A DNA stretch of 64,000 bases, from NCBI RefSeq assembly GCF_028728205.1, contig NZ_JAQYUU010000001.1, forward strand, positions 1,229,318-1,293,317, written 5' to 3'. The notes beneath the pieces were generated by a model, which made no database searches, was not told where the DNA came from, and worked only from the letters and a program-made list of their open reading frames with translations. Within the stretch, counting starts at the first letter, position 1. Every line of letters begins with the position of its first letter. The translations under genes and the position numbers were made by a program. Positions 1 to 9,106 of the stretch are shown here, piece after piece. The DNA is from Clostridium sp. 'White wine YQ'. Its GTDB lineage: Bacteria; Bacillota; Clostridia; Clostridiales; Clostridiaceae.

Positions 1-49
1 AAATATTATTACTAATTAAATATATTCATTTAATTCTCGTATAATAACA

Positions 50-80
50 AAAGAGTTCTTTCTATATGAAAGAACTCTTT
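50..80 (-). terminator. Terminator after ispH-rpsA
   Basis: A perfect 13-bp inverted repeat (AAAGAGTTCTTTC / GAAAGAACTCTTT) with a 5-nt loop lies just beyond the stop of the minus-strand IspH-S1 gene. On that strand it is followed by a T-containing tract, as expected of a factor-independent terminator. Nothing else is seen in bases 1-97. Confidence 0.7.
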
Positions 81-97
81 AATATACATTTAAATTA

Positions 98-1993
98 TTA
101 ATCTATAACCTTTGAACTTAAACCAATTTTCTTTTTCTCGCTATCAACGCTTAATATTTTAGCTTTAACAACATCATTAACTTTTAATACTTCTGAAGGA
201 TGGTTTATTTTTTTTCTAGAAATTTGAGAAATGTGAAGTAATCCATCTACTCCTTTTTCTAGTTCTACAAAAGCACCAAAATCAGCTATTCTTACTACTT
301 TACCAACTACTATTGTTCCTTCTGGATATTTTTCTTCTATGTTTATCCATGGATCTTCTAGTAAATCTTTAATACTTAATGTTAATTTATTATCTTCTCT
401 ATTTAATGCAATTATTTTAGCTTCAACTTCTTCACCAAGCTTTAAAAGCTCTTGTGGCTTTGAAACTTTGCCATAACTCATAAGTGATAGTGGAATTAAT
501 CCATCTAGACCTTTAACATCTACAAAAGCACCAAACTCTGCAAATCTTAATACCTTAACCTTTAATACATCACCTTCATTTATAGAACCCCATGCTGCAT
601 CTTCTCTTTCGTTTTTAGCAGCTTCTTCAATAATTCTACTAGAAGCAATTACATTACCTTCTTCTAGGTTTAGTATCTTAACATTTAATACTTTTCCTAC
701 GTAACTAGCTGGGTCCTTTACAAATGCAACTGATATTTGTGATTGAGGTATAAATATTCTTACACCCTTATAATATGCTACTAATCCACCTCTAGCTGCA
801 TCAGTTATTTCAATATCTAATGTCTTTTCAGTTTCTTTAGCATCTTTTAATTCCTCTAAGGCTTCTTCTCTTTGAATTTCTTTTCTTGATAATAGAACAT
901 AACCTTCAAAATTATAACTTAAAACCTTAGCTTTTATTTCATCGCCAACTTTTACAACTTCTAATATATCTTCTGATTTATCAAAAGTAAATTCACTCTT
1001 TGGAATCTTACCATCTAACTTATATCCTGGAATTGCTACATATGCAGCATCAAAATCAACTTTTAAGACTTCAACCTTTATAACTTCACCAATAGTTAAT
1101 TTTCTATCCATTTCGTTCATCAAATCTAATTGATTAACTTCTGAGTTGTTATTGTTTTCCATAATCTTAATTACCTCCTTAATTACCCAGTCAGGAGTAG
1201 ATGCTCCAGCAGTTACTCCAACTAACTCTATATCTTTATCATTAATTAAATCTAAGGGTATTTCCTTAGCATTTTCAACATAGTATGTTCTCTCACAATT
1301 CTTCTTGCAAATCTCATACAACTTTGTTGTGTTAGAACTATTCTTACCACCGATAACTAGCATTACTTGAACTTGTTTAGATATTTCATCAGCACTTTTT
1401 TGTCTTACATCTGTAGCTGAACAAATGGTATTAAAAGAAAGAACTTCCTTTGACCTATTGCTAATATTATTTAAGGTTTTTTCCCAATTTTCTTTTTTTT
1501 CAGTAGTCTGTGAAACTAAGCAAACTTTTTCAAGATTAGACTCATCAATTTCTCCATCTTTAGTTATGATTGCCTTATTATCGCACCAACCATTTATGCC
1601 TACAACTTCCGGATGCTTTTCGTCTCCCATAATAACTATTCTATATCCATCATCACTATATTTCTTAGCCTTTTTTTGAATATTAGTAACAAAGGGACAT
1701 GTAGCATTTATTATTGTAAGTCCTCTATTTTCTAGTTCATCATATACCTTCTTTGATACTCCATGGGATCTAATCACTACAACGTCATCTTTTGATAAAT
1801 TAGAGATATCATCAAAATTAACAGCATGAATATCATTGCTTTCAAGCATTTCTACCACATCATTATTATGAATAAGTGGTCCTAAAGTATATATTTTCTT
1901 ATTAAATACTTCTTTATTCTTAAGTGCTTCATCAACTGCTCTTTTTACACCAAAGCAGAATCCTGCATTTTCTGCCAAAATTACTTTTCTCAT
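98..1993 (-). CDS. ispH-rpsA: IspH - ribosomal protein S1 fusion
   Basis: The 631-residue protein joins 4-hydroxy-3-methylbut-2-enyl diphosphate reductase (last step of the MEP isoprenoid pathway) to a ribosomal S1-like RNA-binding protein. The IspH half (about 1-285) keeps the three cluster cysteines C13 (GFCFGVKRA), C99 (NATCPF) and C191 (NTICSAT) and the histidines H42, H77 and H127. The rest carries about four S1 OB-fold repeats, with the signature FGAFV seen twice (e.g. DFGAFVEL near 575). This fusion is known from clostridia. It lies directly downstream of cmk, about 57 bp away, in the same direction, a common clostridial pairing. Both halves look intact. IspH is a cytosolic [4Fe-4S] enzyme; the S1 part presumably binds mRNA or the ribosome. 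Confidence 0.95.
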   Translation of the reverse strand: MRKVILAENAGFCFGVKRAVDEALKNKEVFNKKIYTLGPLIHNNDVVEMLESNDIHAVNFDDISNLSKDDVVVIRSHGVSKKVYDELENRGLTIINATCPFVTNIQKKAKKYSDDGYRIVIMGDEKHPEVVGINGWCDNKAIITKDGEIDESNLEKVCLVSQTTEKKENWEKTLNNISNRSKEVLSFNTICSATDVRQKSADEISKQVQVMLVIGGKNSSNTTKLYEICKKNCERTYYVENAKEIPLDLINDKDIELVGVTAGASTPDWVIKEVIKIMENNNNSEVNQLDLMNEMDRKLTIGEVIKVEVLKVDFDAAYVAIPGYKLDGKIPKSEFTFDKSEDILEVVKVGDEIKAKVLSYNFEGYVLLSRKEIQREEALEELKDAKETEKTLDIEITDAARGGLVAYYKGVRIFIPQSQISVAFVKDPASYVGKVLNVKILNLEEGNVIASSRIIEEAAKNEREDAAWGSINEGDVLKVKVLRFAEFGAFVDVKGLDGLIPLSLMSYGKVSKPQELLKLGEEVEAKIIALNREDNKLTLSIKDLLEDPWINIEEKYPEGTIVVGKVVRIADFGAFVELEKGVDGLLHISQISRKKINHPSEVLKVNDVVKAKILSVDSEKKKIGLSSKVID

Positions 1994-2050
1994 TCCATCA
2001 CCTTTATAAATAGAGTATAAATCTAAAATAATATATTTATAATTAGTTCA

Positions 2051-2695
2051 TTATTTAATATACTCTAAAATTTTATTTACAACGCCATCTATATCTAATC
2101 CTGTAGTATCTATTTCGATAGCATCGTCTGCTTTTCTTAATGGATCTGTTTCTCTATTAGTATCAATAAAATCTCTCTTTTTCATATCTTCTAAGATTTC
2201 ATTAAACTCTACCTTCATCCCTTTAGATATTAATTCTTCATATCTTCTTCTAGCTCTTTCCTCTGAAGAGGCAGTTAAGAAAAATTTATATGGAGAATCT
2301 TTTAAAACCACTGTGCCAATATCTCTACCATCCATAATAACATTAAACTTTTTACTCATTTTTTGTTGTAAATAAACTAGTTTCTCTCTAACTTCAGGTA
2401 CTTGAGCATAGTTAGAAACATTACTACTTACTTGTAGTGTAGATAACTCCTCTTGAATATCTATTCCATTTAAGATTAAATTATCCCTTTCAAAATGCAT
2501 CTCCATCTTGTCAATTAATGAGGAAAGTTTATCTATATCATTAAAAGAAATATCACTTTTTATGGCTTCAAGTGTCACTGCTCTATACATAGCACCAGTA
2601 TTTATGTACATTAAATTAAGCTTTTTTGCTATTATTTTTGCAATGGTACTTTTTCCTGCACCAGCTGGTCCATCTATTGCTACTGAAATTCTCAA
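2051..2695 (-). CDS. cmk: Cytidylate kinase
   Basis: Phosphorylates CMP and dCMP with ATP in pyrimidine salvage and nucleotide recycling. The protein has 214 residues, the normal length for bacterial Cmk. The P-loop GPAGAGKST is at residues 9-17, and the NMP-binding segment (INTGAMYRAVT) and the lid-region motif MDGRDIGTVV are present. It lies upstream of ispH-rpsA and probably shares its transcript. Confidence 0.96.
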   Translation of the reverse strand: MRISVAIDGPAGAGKSTIAKIIAKKLNLMYINTGAMYRAVTLEAIKSDISFNDIDKLSSLIDKMEMHFERDNLILNGIDIQEELSTLQVSSNVSNYAQVPEVREKLVYLQQKMSKKFNVIMDGRDIGTVVLKDSPYKFFLTASSEERARRRYEELISKGMKVEFNEILEDMKKRDFIDTNRETDPLRKADDAIEIDTTGLDIDGVVNKILEYIK

Positions 2696-2766
2696 GTCAA
2701 AACTTCCTTTCTTTTTTAAAACATTACCAATTTCTATTATATCATATTGGAAGTAAAAATAAATTA

Positions 2767-3990
2767 TTAAATTGAAGTTCCAGCTATATAACCAGTAGAT
2801 AATGCAATTTGAACATTATATCCACCCGTAAATGCATCTACATCCATAACTTCACCAGCAAATGAAATATTTGAAATTAATTTTGATTTCATTGTAGATG
2901 GATCTATTTCCTTTGTATCTATCCCACCAGCAGTTACAATTGCTTCTTCAATAGGTCTTAGACCCTTTACTGTAAAGGTTAAGTTTTGAATTAACTCCAC
3001 AAGCTTTTTTCTTTCTTCTTTGGTAATTGAGTTTACCTTCTTATTTTCATCAATTCCTGATAATTTTATTATTATAGGAATAAGTTTTTTAGGCAGTAAT
3101 TCATCTAAAGAGTTCTTAAAGTCCTTATTTAAAAACTTTTGGAAATCTTTTTGAATTCTTTTGTCTAGTTCTTGATTATCTAAAGCTGGTTTTAAGTTTA
3201 TTGATATCTCCATAGGTATATTATCTTTTACATACCTAGAAGCACTTAATATTAATGGACCAGATATGCCAAAATGAGTAAATAGCATTTCTCCTTGTTC
3301 TTTATATTGAACTTTTTTATCTTTGGAATTAATTAATTTAACTTGAACATTTTTAAGACTTAATCCCATAAGCTCTTTTACCCAATCTTCCTTTAGTTCA
3401 ATAGGTACAAGAGAAGGTTTTAATGCAACGATTTTATGTCCTAACTTTTGTGCAAATTTATACCCTTCACCTCTAGATCCTGTAAGTGGATAGGATTTTC
3501 CTCCAGTTGCTATAATAAAATGATCTCCAGTTATTTTTTGATTGTTTTCTAAAATCACTGCTTTAACTTCATCATTTTCAATGATAATATCGCTCACTTT
3601 AGATTTAAGATATATTTTTACTCCTAAATCGTTTAATTCATTTTCAAGACCTTTTATTATATCTGAACTTTTATCTGATAAAGGAAATACTCTATCTCCT
3701 CTTTCTACTTTTAATTTTATATTCTTTCCTTCAAAAAAATTCATAACATCTTGATTTGTGTATGTATAAAGAGCACTATATAGGAAATAAGGGTTACCTG
3801 GAATATACTCAAAGAATTCTGATATATCCTTTGCATTTGTTACATTGCATCTTCCCTTTCCAGTTATAAATAACTTTTTCCCAAGTCTATCGTTTCCTTC
3901 TATTAAAATTACTTCATTACCATTCTTAGCTGAAGTAATTGCTGCCATCATTCCAGCTGGACCTCCGCCTATCACAATAACTTTTTTCAA
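2767..3990 (-). CDS. HI0933/BaiN-like flavoprotein
   Basis: A 407-residue FAD-binding oxidoreductase of the HI0933/YhiN/BaiN family. The Rossmann motif GGGPAGM begins at residue 8, followed by the family segment GKGRCNVTNA, and the C-terminal FAD-contact stretch includes GGYNVQIA. Some family members (BaiN) reduce bile-acid intermediates, but most are of unknown substrate, so no reaction is assigned. It lies about 70 bp upstream of cmk in the same orientation and may be co-transcribed with it. Confidence 0.85.
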   Translation of the reverse strand: MKKVIVIGGGPAGMMAAITSAKNGNEVILIEGNDRLGKKLFITGKGRCNVTNAKDISEFFEYIPGNPYFLYSALYTYTNQDVMNFFEGKNIKLKVERGDRVFPLSDKSSDIIKGLENELNDLGVKIYLKSKVSDIIIENDEVKAVILENNQKITGDHFIIATGGKSYPLTGSRGEGYKFAQKLGHKIVALKPSLVPIELKEDWVKELMGLSLKNVQVKLINSKDKKVQYKEQGEMLFTHFGISGPLILSASRYVKDNIPMEISINLKPALDNQELDKRIQKDFQKFLNKDFKNSLDELLPKKLIPIIIKLSGIDENKKVNSITKEERKKLVELIQNLTFTVKGLRPIEEAIVTAGGIDTKEIDPSTMKSKLISNISFAGEVMDVDAFTGGYNVQIALSTGYIAGTSI

Positions 3991-4040
3991 AATATCACCT
4001 CTAAACTTTCTTAAGGATATTATAACATCTTATTTAATAG

Positions 4041-4065
4041 AAAAAAGAGGCAATGCCTCTTTTTT
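4041..4065 (-). terminator. Terminator of the RpiR-family gene
   Basis: AAAAAAGAGGC-AAT-GCCTCTTTTTT is an 11-bp stem with a 3-nt loop, sitting 4 bases past the stop of the minus-strand regulator. It has A and T runs on both sides, so it could work in either direction. Confidence 0.8.
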
Positions 4066-4069
4066 GAAA

Positions 4070-4972
4070 TTATTCATCTAACACATTACCCCTGTTATAT
4101 GAATAAACATTATATTCTTTCCAAATACTTTCAAGATTATTAAATGTATTTGCTATAGTTTCTTTTTCTCTCATACCTACAGCTATAATTAATGCATTAA
4201 TAACTGATAGCGGTGCCACAAGTGAATCAACAAAACTCGCCATGTTACTTTGAACAATTAAGCTATAGTCTGCTTGTGTTGCTAAAGGTGATAATAGCGA
4301 ATCAGTTATCGCAACTACCTTTGCATTTCTACTTTGTGCGAATGATAAAGCATCAATTGTTTTTGCTGCATATCTTGGGAACCCTATACCTATTACTAAA
4401 TCCCCTTCTCTGATATTAATCATTTGCTCGAATATATCTGAAATACCATAAGCTACAATGTTTACATTATCAAGAATTATATTTAAATAAAATCCTAAAA
4501 ACTCAGCTAAAGCTGTTGAACTTCTTAATCCTATAATATATATTCTCTTTGCATCGAATATTGACTGAACTACATCTTCAAAGGTTTTGTGATTTATTTT
4601 TTCAAGTGTTGCTCTTATATTTTCTATATCTGCTTTTAAAACTCCTTTTAAAGCATTTTCTTCTGAAATATAATCATTTGTAAGTTCTAATCTTTGCACA
4701 GTTGTTAACTTATTCTTTATAAGTTCTTGTAATTCCTTTTGAAGCTTAGGGTAACCACTAAATCCAAGCTCATTTGCAAATCTAACTACAGTGGATTCCG
4801 AAACACCTACTGAAATCCCTAACTTAGCTGCAGTCATAAAGGCTGCCTTATCATAATTCTTTAATATGTATTCTGCAATAAGCTTTTGCCCTTTACTTAA
4901 TCTTGGAAATTTTAATTGAATGATTCTCATTAAATCTTGATTTGCTTCTAGCTTTTCTTGGAAATAATCCAT
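4070..4972 (-). CDS. MurR/RpiR-family transcriptional regulator
   Basis: The 300-residue protein has an N-terminal HTH_6 domain (about 1-80; TAAKLGISVGVSESTVVRFA) and a C-terminal SIS sugar-phosphate-binding domain (about 120-260; IYIIGLRSSTALAEF and VIGIGFPRYAAKT). Such proteins sense phosphosugars and usually regulate a neighbouring sugar operon. No sugar operon is adjacent here, so its target is unknown. It is flanked by unrelated genes and ends in its own terminator. Confidence 0.9.
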   Translation of the reverse strand: MDYFQEKLEANQDLMRIIQLKFPRLSKGQKLIAEYILKNYDKAAFMTAAKLGISVGVSESTVVRFANELGFSGYPKLQKELQELIKNKLTTVQRLELTNDYISEENALKGVLKADIENIRATLEKINHKTFEDVVQSIFDAKRIYIIGLRSSTALAEFLGFYLNIILDNVNIVAYGISDIFEQMINIREGDLVIGIGFPRYAAKTIDALSFAQSRNAKVVAITDSLLSPLATQADYSLIVQSNMASFVDSLVAPLSVINALIIAVGMREKETIANTFNNLESIWKEYNVYSYNRGNVLDE

Positions 4973-5062
4973 TTACCCTTACTCCTATTCTTTTTGCAAT
5001 TTATTTATAATATAAATTCATTTTAACATCAATAATTAATTACATCAACCTTAATTATGAAA

Positions 5063-5605
5063 TTACTTTTTTTCTATGCATAATAGCATCGGAGGATTAT
5101 TATTACGATTGACATACTCAAATTTCATTACCCCATATTTATTCTTAGGTAAGTTTTCAGCAAATTCTAAAATGCAAGTTTTTTCTTTTGCACCTTCATT
5201 ATGTCCTGAATAGATAGCAATTAAAATAATTCCCCCAGCATTAATTAAATCCAGTGCCTGAATTATGGAGTTCATTGTACTGTCTTTCATTGTTGTAATC
5301 TCTTTATTTCCACCGGGTAAAAATCCCAAATTATATATTATACAATCTGCACTTTCCTTAGCATATTCATTAAGTTTATCATGAGAATCTTGTATAAGGT
5401 AAACATTATCTTTATTTTTATTCTTATAATTAGTAATCGCCATTTCTTGAATATCAAAAGCTATTACCTTATTAAAGCTTTCAGATAAGAAATCAGAATC
5501 GTATCCATTTCCTAGTGTACAATCTATTGCTAAGTTTTTGTTTTCAATATATTTATCAATAATATCATGGGATAAGGAACTAATATCCTTTACTAATTTA
5601 AACAT
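5063..5605 (-). CDS. Class I SAM-dependent methyltransferase, YtqB-like
   Basis: The 180-residue protein resembles the YtqB/MraW-like putative rRNA methylases. The SAM-binding strand is seen in AIDCTLGNGYDSDFL, and a conserved YNLGFLPGG segment follows. I chose the ATG at 5605 because GAGGG lies 7 bases upstream; a start 15 bases earlier is possible but has no such site. The chosen start lies 13 bases upstream of the stop of the pseudouridine synthase gene, so the two probably form one operon. Confidence 0.85.
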   Translation of the reverse strand: MFKLVKDISSLSHDIIDKYIENKNLAIDCTLGNGYDSDFLSESFNKVIAFDIQEMAITNYKNKNKDNVYLIQDSHDKLNEYAKESADCIIYNLGFLPGGNKEITTMKDSTMNSIIQALDLINAGGIILIAIYSGHNEGAKEKTCILEFAENLPKNKYGVMKFEYVNRNNNPPMLLCIEKK

Positions 5606-5616
5606 ACTAATTACCC

Positions 5617-6324
5617 TCACAGAGATTTAATATAGTTAAGCTCAGAGTCTGTAAGTTCTCTAAAGCTACCTACCTCTAAATCACCTATATTAATTTCTCC
5701 AATAGCAACCCTCTTAAGTGATACTACTTCATGATTTAAAGCTGCGCACATTTTTCTTATTTGCCTATTTTTACCTTCGTGTATTTTAATTTCAACTTTA
5801 CAGTTATTTTGATCTTTCCAAAGAATTTTAATACTTGATTTAGCTGTGATATATCCTCCTATATCAACTCCATTTTGGAAAGTTTCCATTTCTTTATCTG
5901 TAAAAACTCCTCTAACCTTAACAATATAGGTTTTATGAATTTCTCTTCTCGGATGTATTATTTTATTATAAATTTCACCATCATTTGTAAGTAATAAAAG
6001 CCCAGAAGAATCATAATCAAGTCTTCCAATTGGATATATTCTCTCCTTAGCATTTATAATATCTATTATAGTTTTCCTACCTTTTTCATCACTAACAGAA
6101 GATATTATTCCAACTGGCTTATTAAGCATGATATATCTCTTAATCTCCTCAGCCTTTACAACTTTCCCGTTATATTCTACTATATCTTTTTCTATATCAA
6201 TTTTAGTGCCTAATTCTCTTATGATTTCTCCATTAACTTTAACATTTCCAGCTAAAATTAACTCTTCACATTTTCTACGTGAAGCTACTCCGCAATTTGC
6301 CAAATATTTTTGTAATCTTTCCAT
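5617..6324 (-). CDS. RsuA/RluB-family rRNA pseudouridine synthase
   Basis: The 235-residue protein has an S4 RNA-binding domain (about 1-60; LQKYLANCGVASRRKCEEL) and the synthase core. The catalytic aspartate is D103 in GRLDYDSSGLL. The C-terminal motif KIHEGKNRQIRKM is typical of the RluB/RsuA group. It modifies a uridine of rRNA; which one cannot be read from sequence alone. A paralogue lies at 45394-46080. Confidence 0.93.
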   Translation of the reverse strand: MERLQKYLANCGVASRRKCEELILAGNVKVNGEIIRELGTKIDIEKDIVEYNGKVVKAEEIKRYIMLNKPVGIISSVSDEKGRKTIIDIINAKERIYPIGRLDYDSSGLLLLTNDGEIYNKIIHPRREIHKTYIVKVRGVFTDKEMETFQNGVDIGGYITAKSSIKILWKDQNNCKVEIKIHEGKNRQIRKMCAALNHEVVSLKRVAIGEINIGDLEVGSFRELTDSELNYIKSL

Positions 6325-6415
6325 TATAAAATCACCTATCCTGCAGTATTCTTAATAATTATAAAGACTTAACATAAAAAAATCAAATTGGAATTTCCTG
6401 GGAAATTATAGGAGA

Positions 6416-6444
6416 TTGCTGAAATCTTATATTTTTGTTATACT
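6416..6444 (+). promoter_or_regulatory. Sigma-A promoter for endonuclease IV
   Basis: TTGCTG at 6416-6421 and TATACT at 6439-6444 are separated by 17 bp. The -10 box is preceded by TG-like bases, and the ribosome binding site of the next gene follows about 22 bases later. Confidence 0.6.
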
Positions 6445-6478
6445 ACTAACCAATAATAAAAAATAAAGGGTGATAATC

Positions 6479-7294
6479 ATGGAAAAACTATTGTTTGGAA
6501 TCTCAGGAATTCCACTGGGCAAAGGTGAAAAATTTAATTATAGTACTGGATTAGAGTATTTACATAATATAGGACTAGATGCCATGGAGCTACCATTTGT
6601 ACGTTCTGTTAATGTTACTTCAAAAAACAAAGATTCTATTATTAAGGTTAAAGAAGATACAGGTATGTATTTATCTGCACATGGTTCATACTTCATCAAC
6701 TTAAATGCTAATGAAGATGAAAAAATTGAAAAATCAAAGGAAAGAATTTTAAAGGGAGCTGATGCTTTAGAATCTGTTGGAGGAAGAAGTTTAGTATTCC
6801 ATGCTGGATTTTATTTAGATTCATCTAGAGATGATACATTAAATAATATTAAAGCCCAGTTAAGTACACTCCCTAAAGGAAATGTTACATATAGACTTGA
6901 AACTACTGGAAAAGCTACACAATTTGGTGACATATATGAATTAGTTAATATTGCTAAGGAAATTCCAAGTTGTAATATATGTATAGATTTTTCTCATGTA
7001 CATGCAAGGGGAAATGGAGCTTTAAAGGATTATTCTGACTTTGCCAAAATATTAGATTATGTTGGAACTAATCTAGGAGATGCTGCACTAAAAGATATGC
7101 ATATTCATTTATCCGGAATAAACTACACTGCAAAAGGTGAAAGAAATCATCTACCATTTGAAGAAAGTGACTTTAACTATAAGGCTTGTCTTAAAGCCTT
7201 CATAGATTTTAATATAAAAGGTTGTATTATTTGTGAAAGTCCTCTTTTAGAAAATGATGCTTTGCTTTTAAAAGAAACTTATAATAGTCTATAG
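6479..7294 (+). CDS. nfo: Deoxyribonuclease IV (AP endonuclease family 2)
   Basis: A TIM-barrel endonuclease IV of 271 residues that would cut abasic DNA 5' to the lesion in base-excision repair. The zinc-ligand motifs are visible in order: SAHGS (H68), VFHAGF, RLETTGK, CIDFSHVHARG, MHIHLSG and ICESPL. I chose the ATG at 6479 because AAAGGGTG lies 6 bases upstream; the in-frame GTG at 6470 falls inside that site. It stands alone between a promoter and a strong terminator. Confidence 0.92.
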   Translation: MEKLLFGISGIPLGKGEKFNYSTGLEYLHNIGLDAMELPFVRSVNVTSKNKDSIIKVKEDTGMYLSAHGSYFINLNANEDEKIEKSKERILKGADALESVGGRSLVFHAGFYLDSSRDDTLNNIKAQLSTLPKGNVTYRLETTGKATQFGDIYELVNIAKEIPSCNICIDFSHVHARGNGALKDYSDFAKILDYVGTNLGDAALKDMHIHLSGINYTAKGERNHLPFEESDFNYKACLKAFIDFNIKGCIICESPLLENDALLLKETYNSL

Positions 7295-7297
7295 TTA

Positions 7298-7329
7298 AAT
7301 CCTTGCCCAATTCGGGCAAGGATTTTTTT
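7298..7329 (+). terminator. Terminator of nfo
   Basis: AATCCTTGCCC / GGGCAAGGATT, an 11-bp perfect stem with a 5-nt loop followed by seven T. It lies between the convergent nfo and glycine/cysteine-rich genes. Confidence 0.9.
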
Positions 7330-7554
7330 CTAACACCTAAAGAATCTGTTGTTGCCTAGTAATAGTAGTGCTATTAATAAAGGACTATTAAATAAGCAGG
7401 TATTTCCTATAAGTGAATTGTAAGGGTAACCACAACCGCCTGAGTAGCAGCCACAGTTATTAAAGCCTCCAAATCCTCCAGGATATCCTCTAAATCCGCA
7501 CCCTGGATAACCTCCGTAGTAACTATTACAACAGCAATTTCTCCTTCTTGACAT
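7330..7554 (-). CDS. Small glycine/cysteine/tyrosine-rich protein
   Basis: A 74-residue protein with no recognised family. It begins MSRRRNCCCNSYYGG and continues with Gly-, Cys-, Tyr- and Phe-rich repeats such as GYPGCGFRGYPGGFGG, then a short hydrophobic segment (LLIALLLLGNN) and a Cys at the end. The ATG at 7554 follows GGAG at 6-7 bases; an in-frame GTG overlaps that site. Low-complexity Gly/Cys/Tyr-rich proteins of this kind often occur in spore coats or exosporium, but that role is only an inference. Confidence 0.75.
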   Translation of the reverse strand: MSRRRNCCCNSYYGGYPGCGFRGYPGGFGGFNNCGCYSGGCGYPYNSLIGNTCLFNSPLLIALLLLGNNRFFRC

Positions 7555-7653
7555 GTTTATCACTCCTTCTCTTCTGTATATTACATTCTATTCCGTCCTA
7601 TTGATTATTGTTAATTAATCTCAAATTTAAGTTTTTTTAGAACATAATACTCA

Positions 7654-7682
7654 TTTACGAGGATATCATTTTAGTGTATAAT
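7654..7682 (+). promoter_or_regulatory. Promoter for the PadR regulator
   Basis: TTTACG at 7654-7659 and TATAAT at 7677-7682 are 17 bp apart, with an extended TG upstream of the -10 box. GAGGTGAT follows just before the ATG at 7702. Confidence 0.55.
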
Positions 7683-7701
7683 AAGTGCAAGAGGTGATAT
7701 T

Positions 7702-8085
7702 ATGAGTAGAAATAGATTAGTTGCACCTAGAAACGTTGTTAATACTAAGCAACTTTATATATTTTATATACTAGGAGAGCTATATAAAGGTAATTCTATA
7801 TACGGAAATAAGGTTTTAGAAGAGTTTAAAAGCAGATTTGAGAGTTCTTCAATGCCTTTCCCTGTCTCTTCATCAACGGTATATGATACACTATTTTATT
7901 TAGAAGAGATGGGCTATGTTAATTCTACTTGGCTTGGGGATGAGTTTTTAAATAAAAGAAGCAAGAAGATATATTCAATTACCGATGCAGGTATTGAATA
8001 TTATAAAAAACATATAGCTGACTATATTGATAATCTTAATAAAACTAAGAGCACTTTAGATATTATGATTAACATGATTAAATAA
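7702..8085 (+). CDS. PadR-family transcriptional regulator
   Basis: The 127-residue protein has the PadR winged-helix fold: LYIFYILGELYKGNSIYGNKV, then SSSTVYDTLFYLEEMGYV (recognition helix and wing), and KKIYSITDAGIEYY. There is a short C-terminal helix (dimerisation). PadR proteins repress stress or efflux genes. The neighbours are convergent and unrelated, so the target is not evident. Confidence 0.85.
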   Translation: MSRNRLVAPRNVVNTKQLYIFYILGELYKGNSIYGNKVLEEFKSRFESSSMPFPVSSSTVYDTLFYLEEMGYVNSTWLGDEFLNKRSKKIYSITDAGIEYYKKHIADYIDNLNKTKSTLDIMINMIK

Positions 8086-8106
8086 AAATCACATATTTTG
8101 AAATGC

Positions 8107-8143
8107 AAAAACAGCACTAATAATAATATATTAATGCTGTTTT
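8107..8143 (+). terminator. Terminator of the PadR gene
   Basis: AAAACAGCA (8107-8115) pairs with TGCTGTTTT (8135-8143), with extra pairing in the loop region. It lies beyond the PadR stop and overlaps the last codons of the convergent nucleotidyltransferase gene. Confidence 0.6.
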
Positions 8144-8970
8144 AATACGTTGTTACCCAATTCCATTAATTCATTAACCATATTGCTCCATATTATAAAA
8201 GATTCATTAATTCCTTCTGGAAAACTACCCAATCTAATAACTTCTAATATATTTTCTTTACATTCTTTTGGTTTAATACCAAAGGTTTCAATATAATCAA
8301 GTGTTCTCTTTCGACTTGGAAAATATGTTTTATTAATAGCAAATAATGCTTCAAGGAAATGATCAATTGAAATATCAATTGCAAAGTGATAAAACAATAC
8401 ATCTTTTCTTACTACAGCTCGTTCCAAGTCCTCTGTATCTTCAAGTTCTGTCAGATGATACTGTACAAGTGTTTTAGCTAATTCCTCAGGGTACTTAGAT
8501 AGCCTCTTCTTCAAATTATATAGAAAATTATTTTTATCAACTAGAACCTGAATATTGCCAAGCATAGCACATCTCCCTATTGGATAATAGTAATTATCTA
8601 ATTTATCAGGTTGTTCACCTTTAAGTATCGACTCTACATCAGTTAAGGTTTCAGTTTCAGTAAAATACATTAACCATGTTTCAATGCCATTTATTAGTAT
8701 AAAATCTCCTACTCCCCAGTGACCTCCTTCAAATGTATTCAATTTGTATTCCTGTATCATGTTACCTAAATGATTTATTATTGATTGCCTCTTTTCAAGA
8801 TTAGGTATCATATCACAATATATAAAAATATCAATATCCCCTTCTCCAACCTTTGGAAGAGATGTTTTACTACCACTAATTCCTATCGATTGCACTTCAC
8901 CTATTTTTGAAATATTATTTATTAATGTGTCAAGAATTTTTTCTGTTTTATAACCCACTATAAACCTCAT
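8131..8970 (-). CDS. Nucleotidyltransferase-fold protein
   Basis: The 279-residue protein has an N-terminal Pol-beta-like nucleotidyltransferase signature: GS (33-34) in IGISGSKTSL followed by D45 and D47 in GEGDIDIFIY. The rest is mainly helical with no known motif. The ATG at 8970 follows GGAGG. The substrate is unknown: such stand-alone enzymes modify antibiotics, RNA or proteins. It lies alone between convergent and divergent genes. Confidence 0.65.
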   Translation of the reverse strand: MRFIVGYKTEKILDTLINNISKIGEVQSIGISGSKTSLPKVGEGDIDIFIYCDMIPNLEKRQSIINHLGNMIQEYKLNTFEGGHWGVGDFILINGIETWLMYFTETETLTDVESILKGEQPDKLDNYYYPIGRCAMLGNIQVLVDKNNFLYNLKKRLSKYPEELAKTLVQYHLTELEDTEDLERAVVRKDVLFYHFAIDISIDHFLEALFAINKTYFPSRKRTLDYIETFGIKPKECKENILEVIRLGSFPEGINESFIIWSNMVNELMELGNNVLKQH

Positions 8971-9053
8971 TAAAATCCTCCGTAAAAGTACCAACTGTAA
9001 CTTTTTTCTTATATTGTATCATACTGCCTAGTCTGTATCATCCAAAAGAAAAA

Positions 9054-9087
9054 AGGATAGCTTAAGGAATTAACCTTAAACCATCCT
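9054..9087 (-). terminator. Terminator of the 9107-9601 gene
   Basis: An imperfect stem (AGGATAGCTTAAGG with CCTTAAACCATCCT, two wobble or mismatched pairs) lies just beyond the minus-strand stop. On that strand it is followed by a T-rich run. Confidence 0.6.
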
Positions 9088-9106
9088 ATATAATTCAATT
9101 ATTTTC

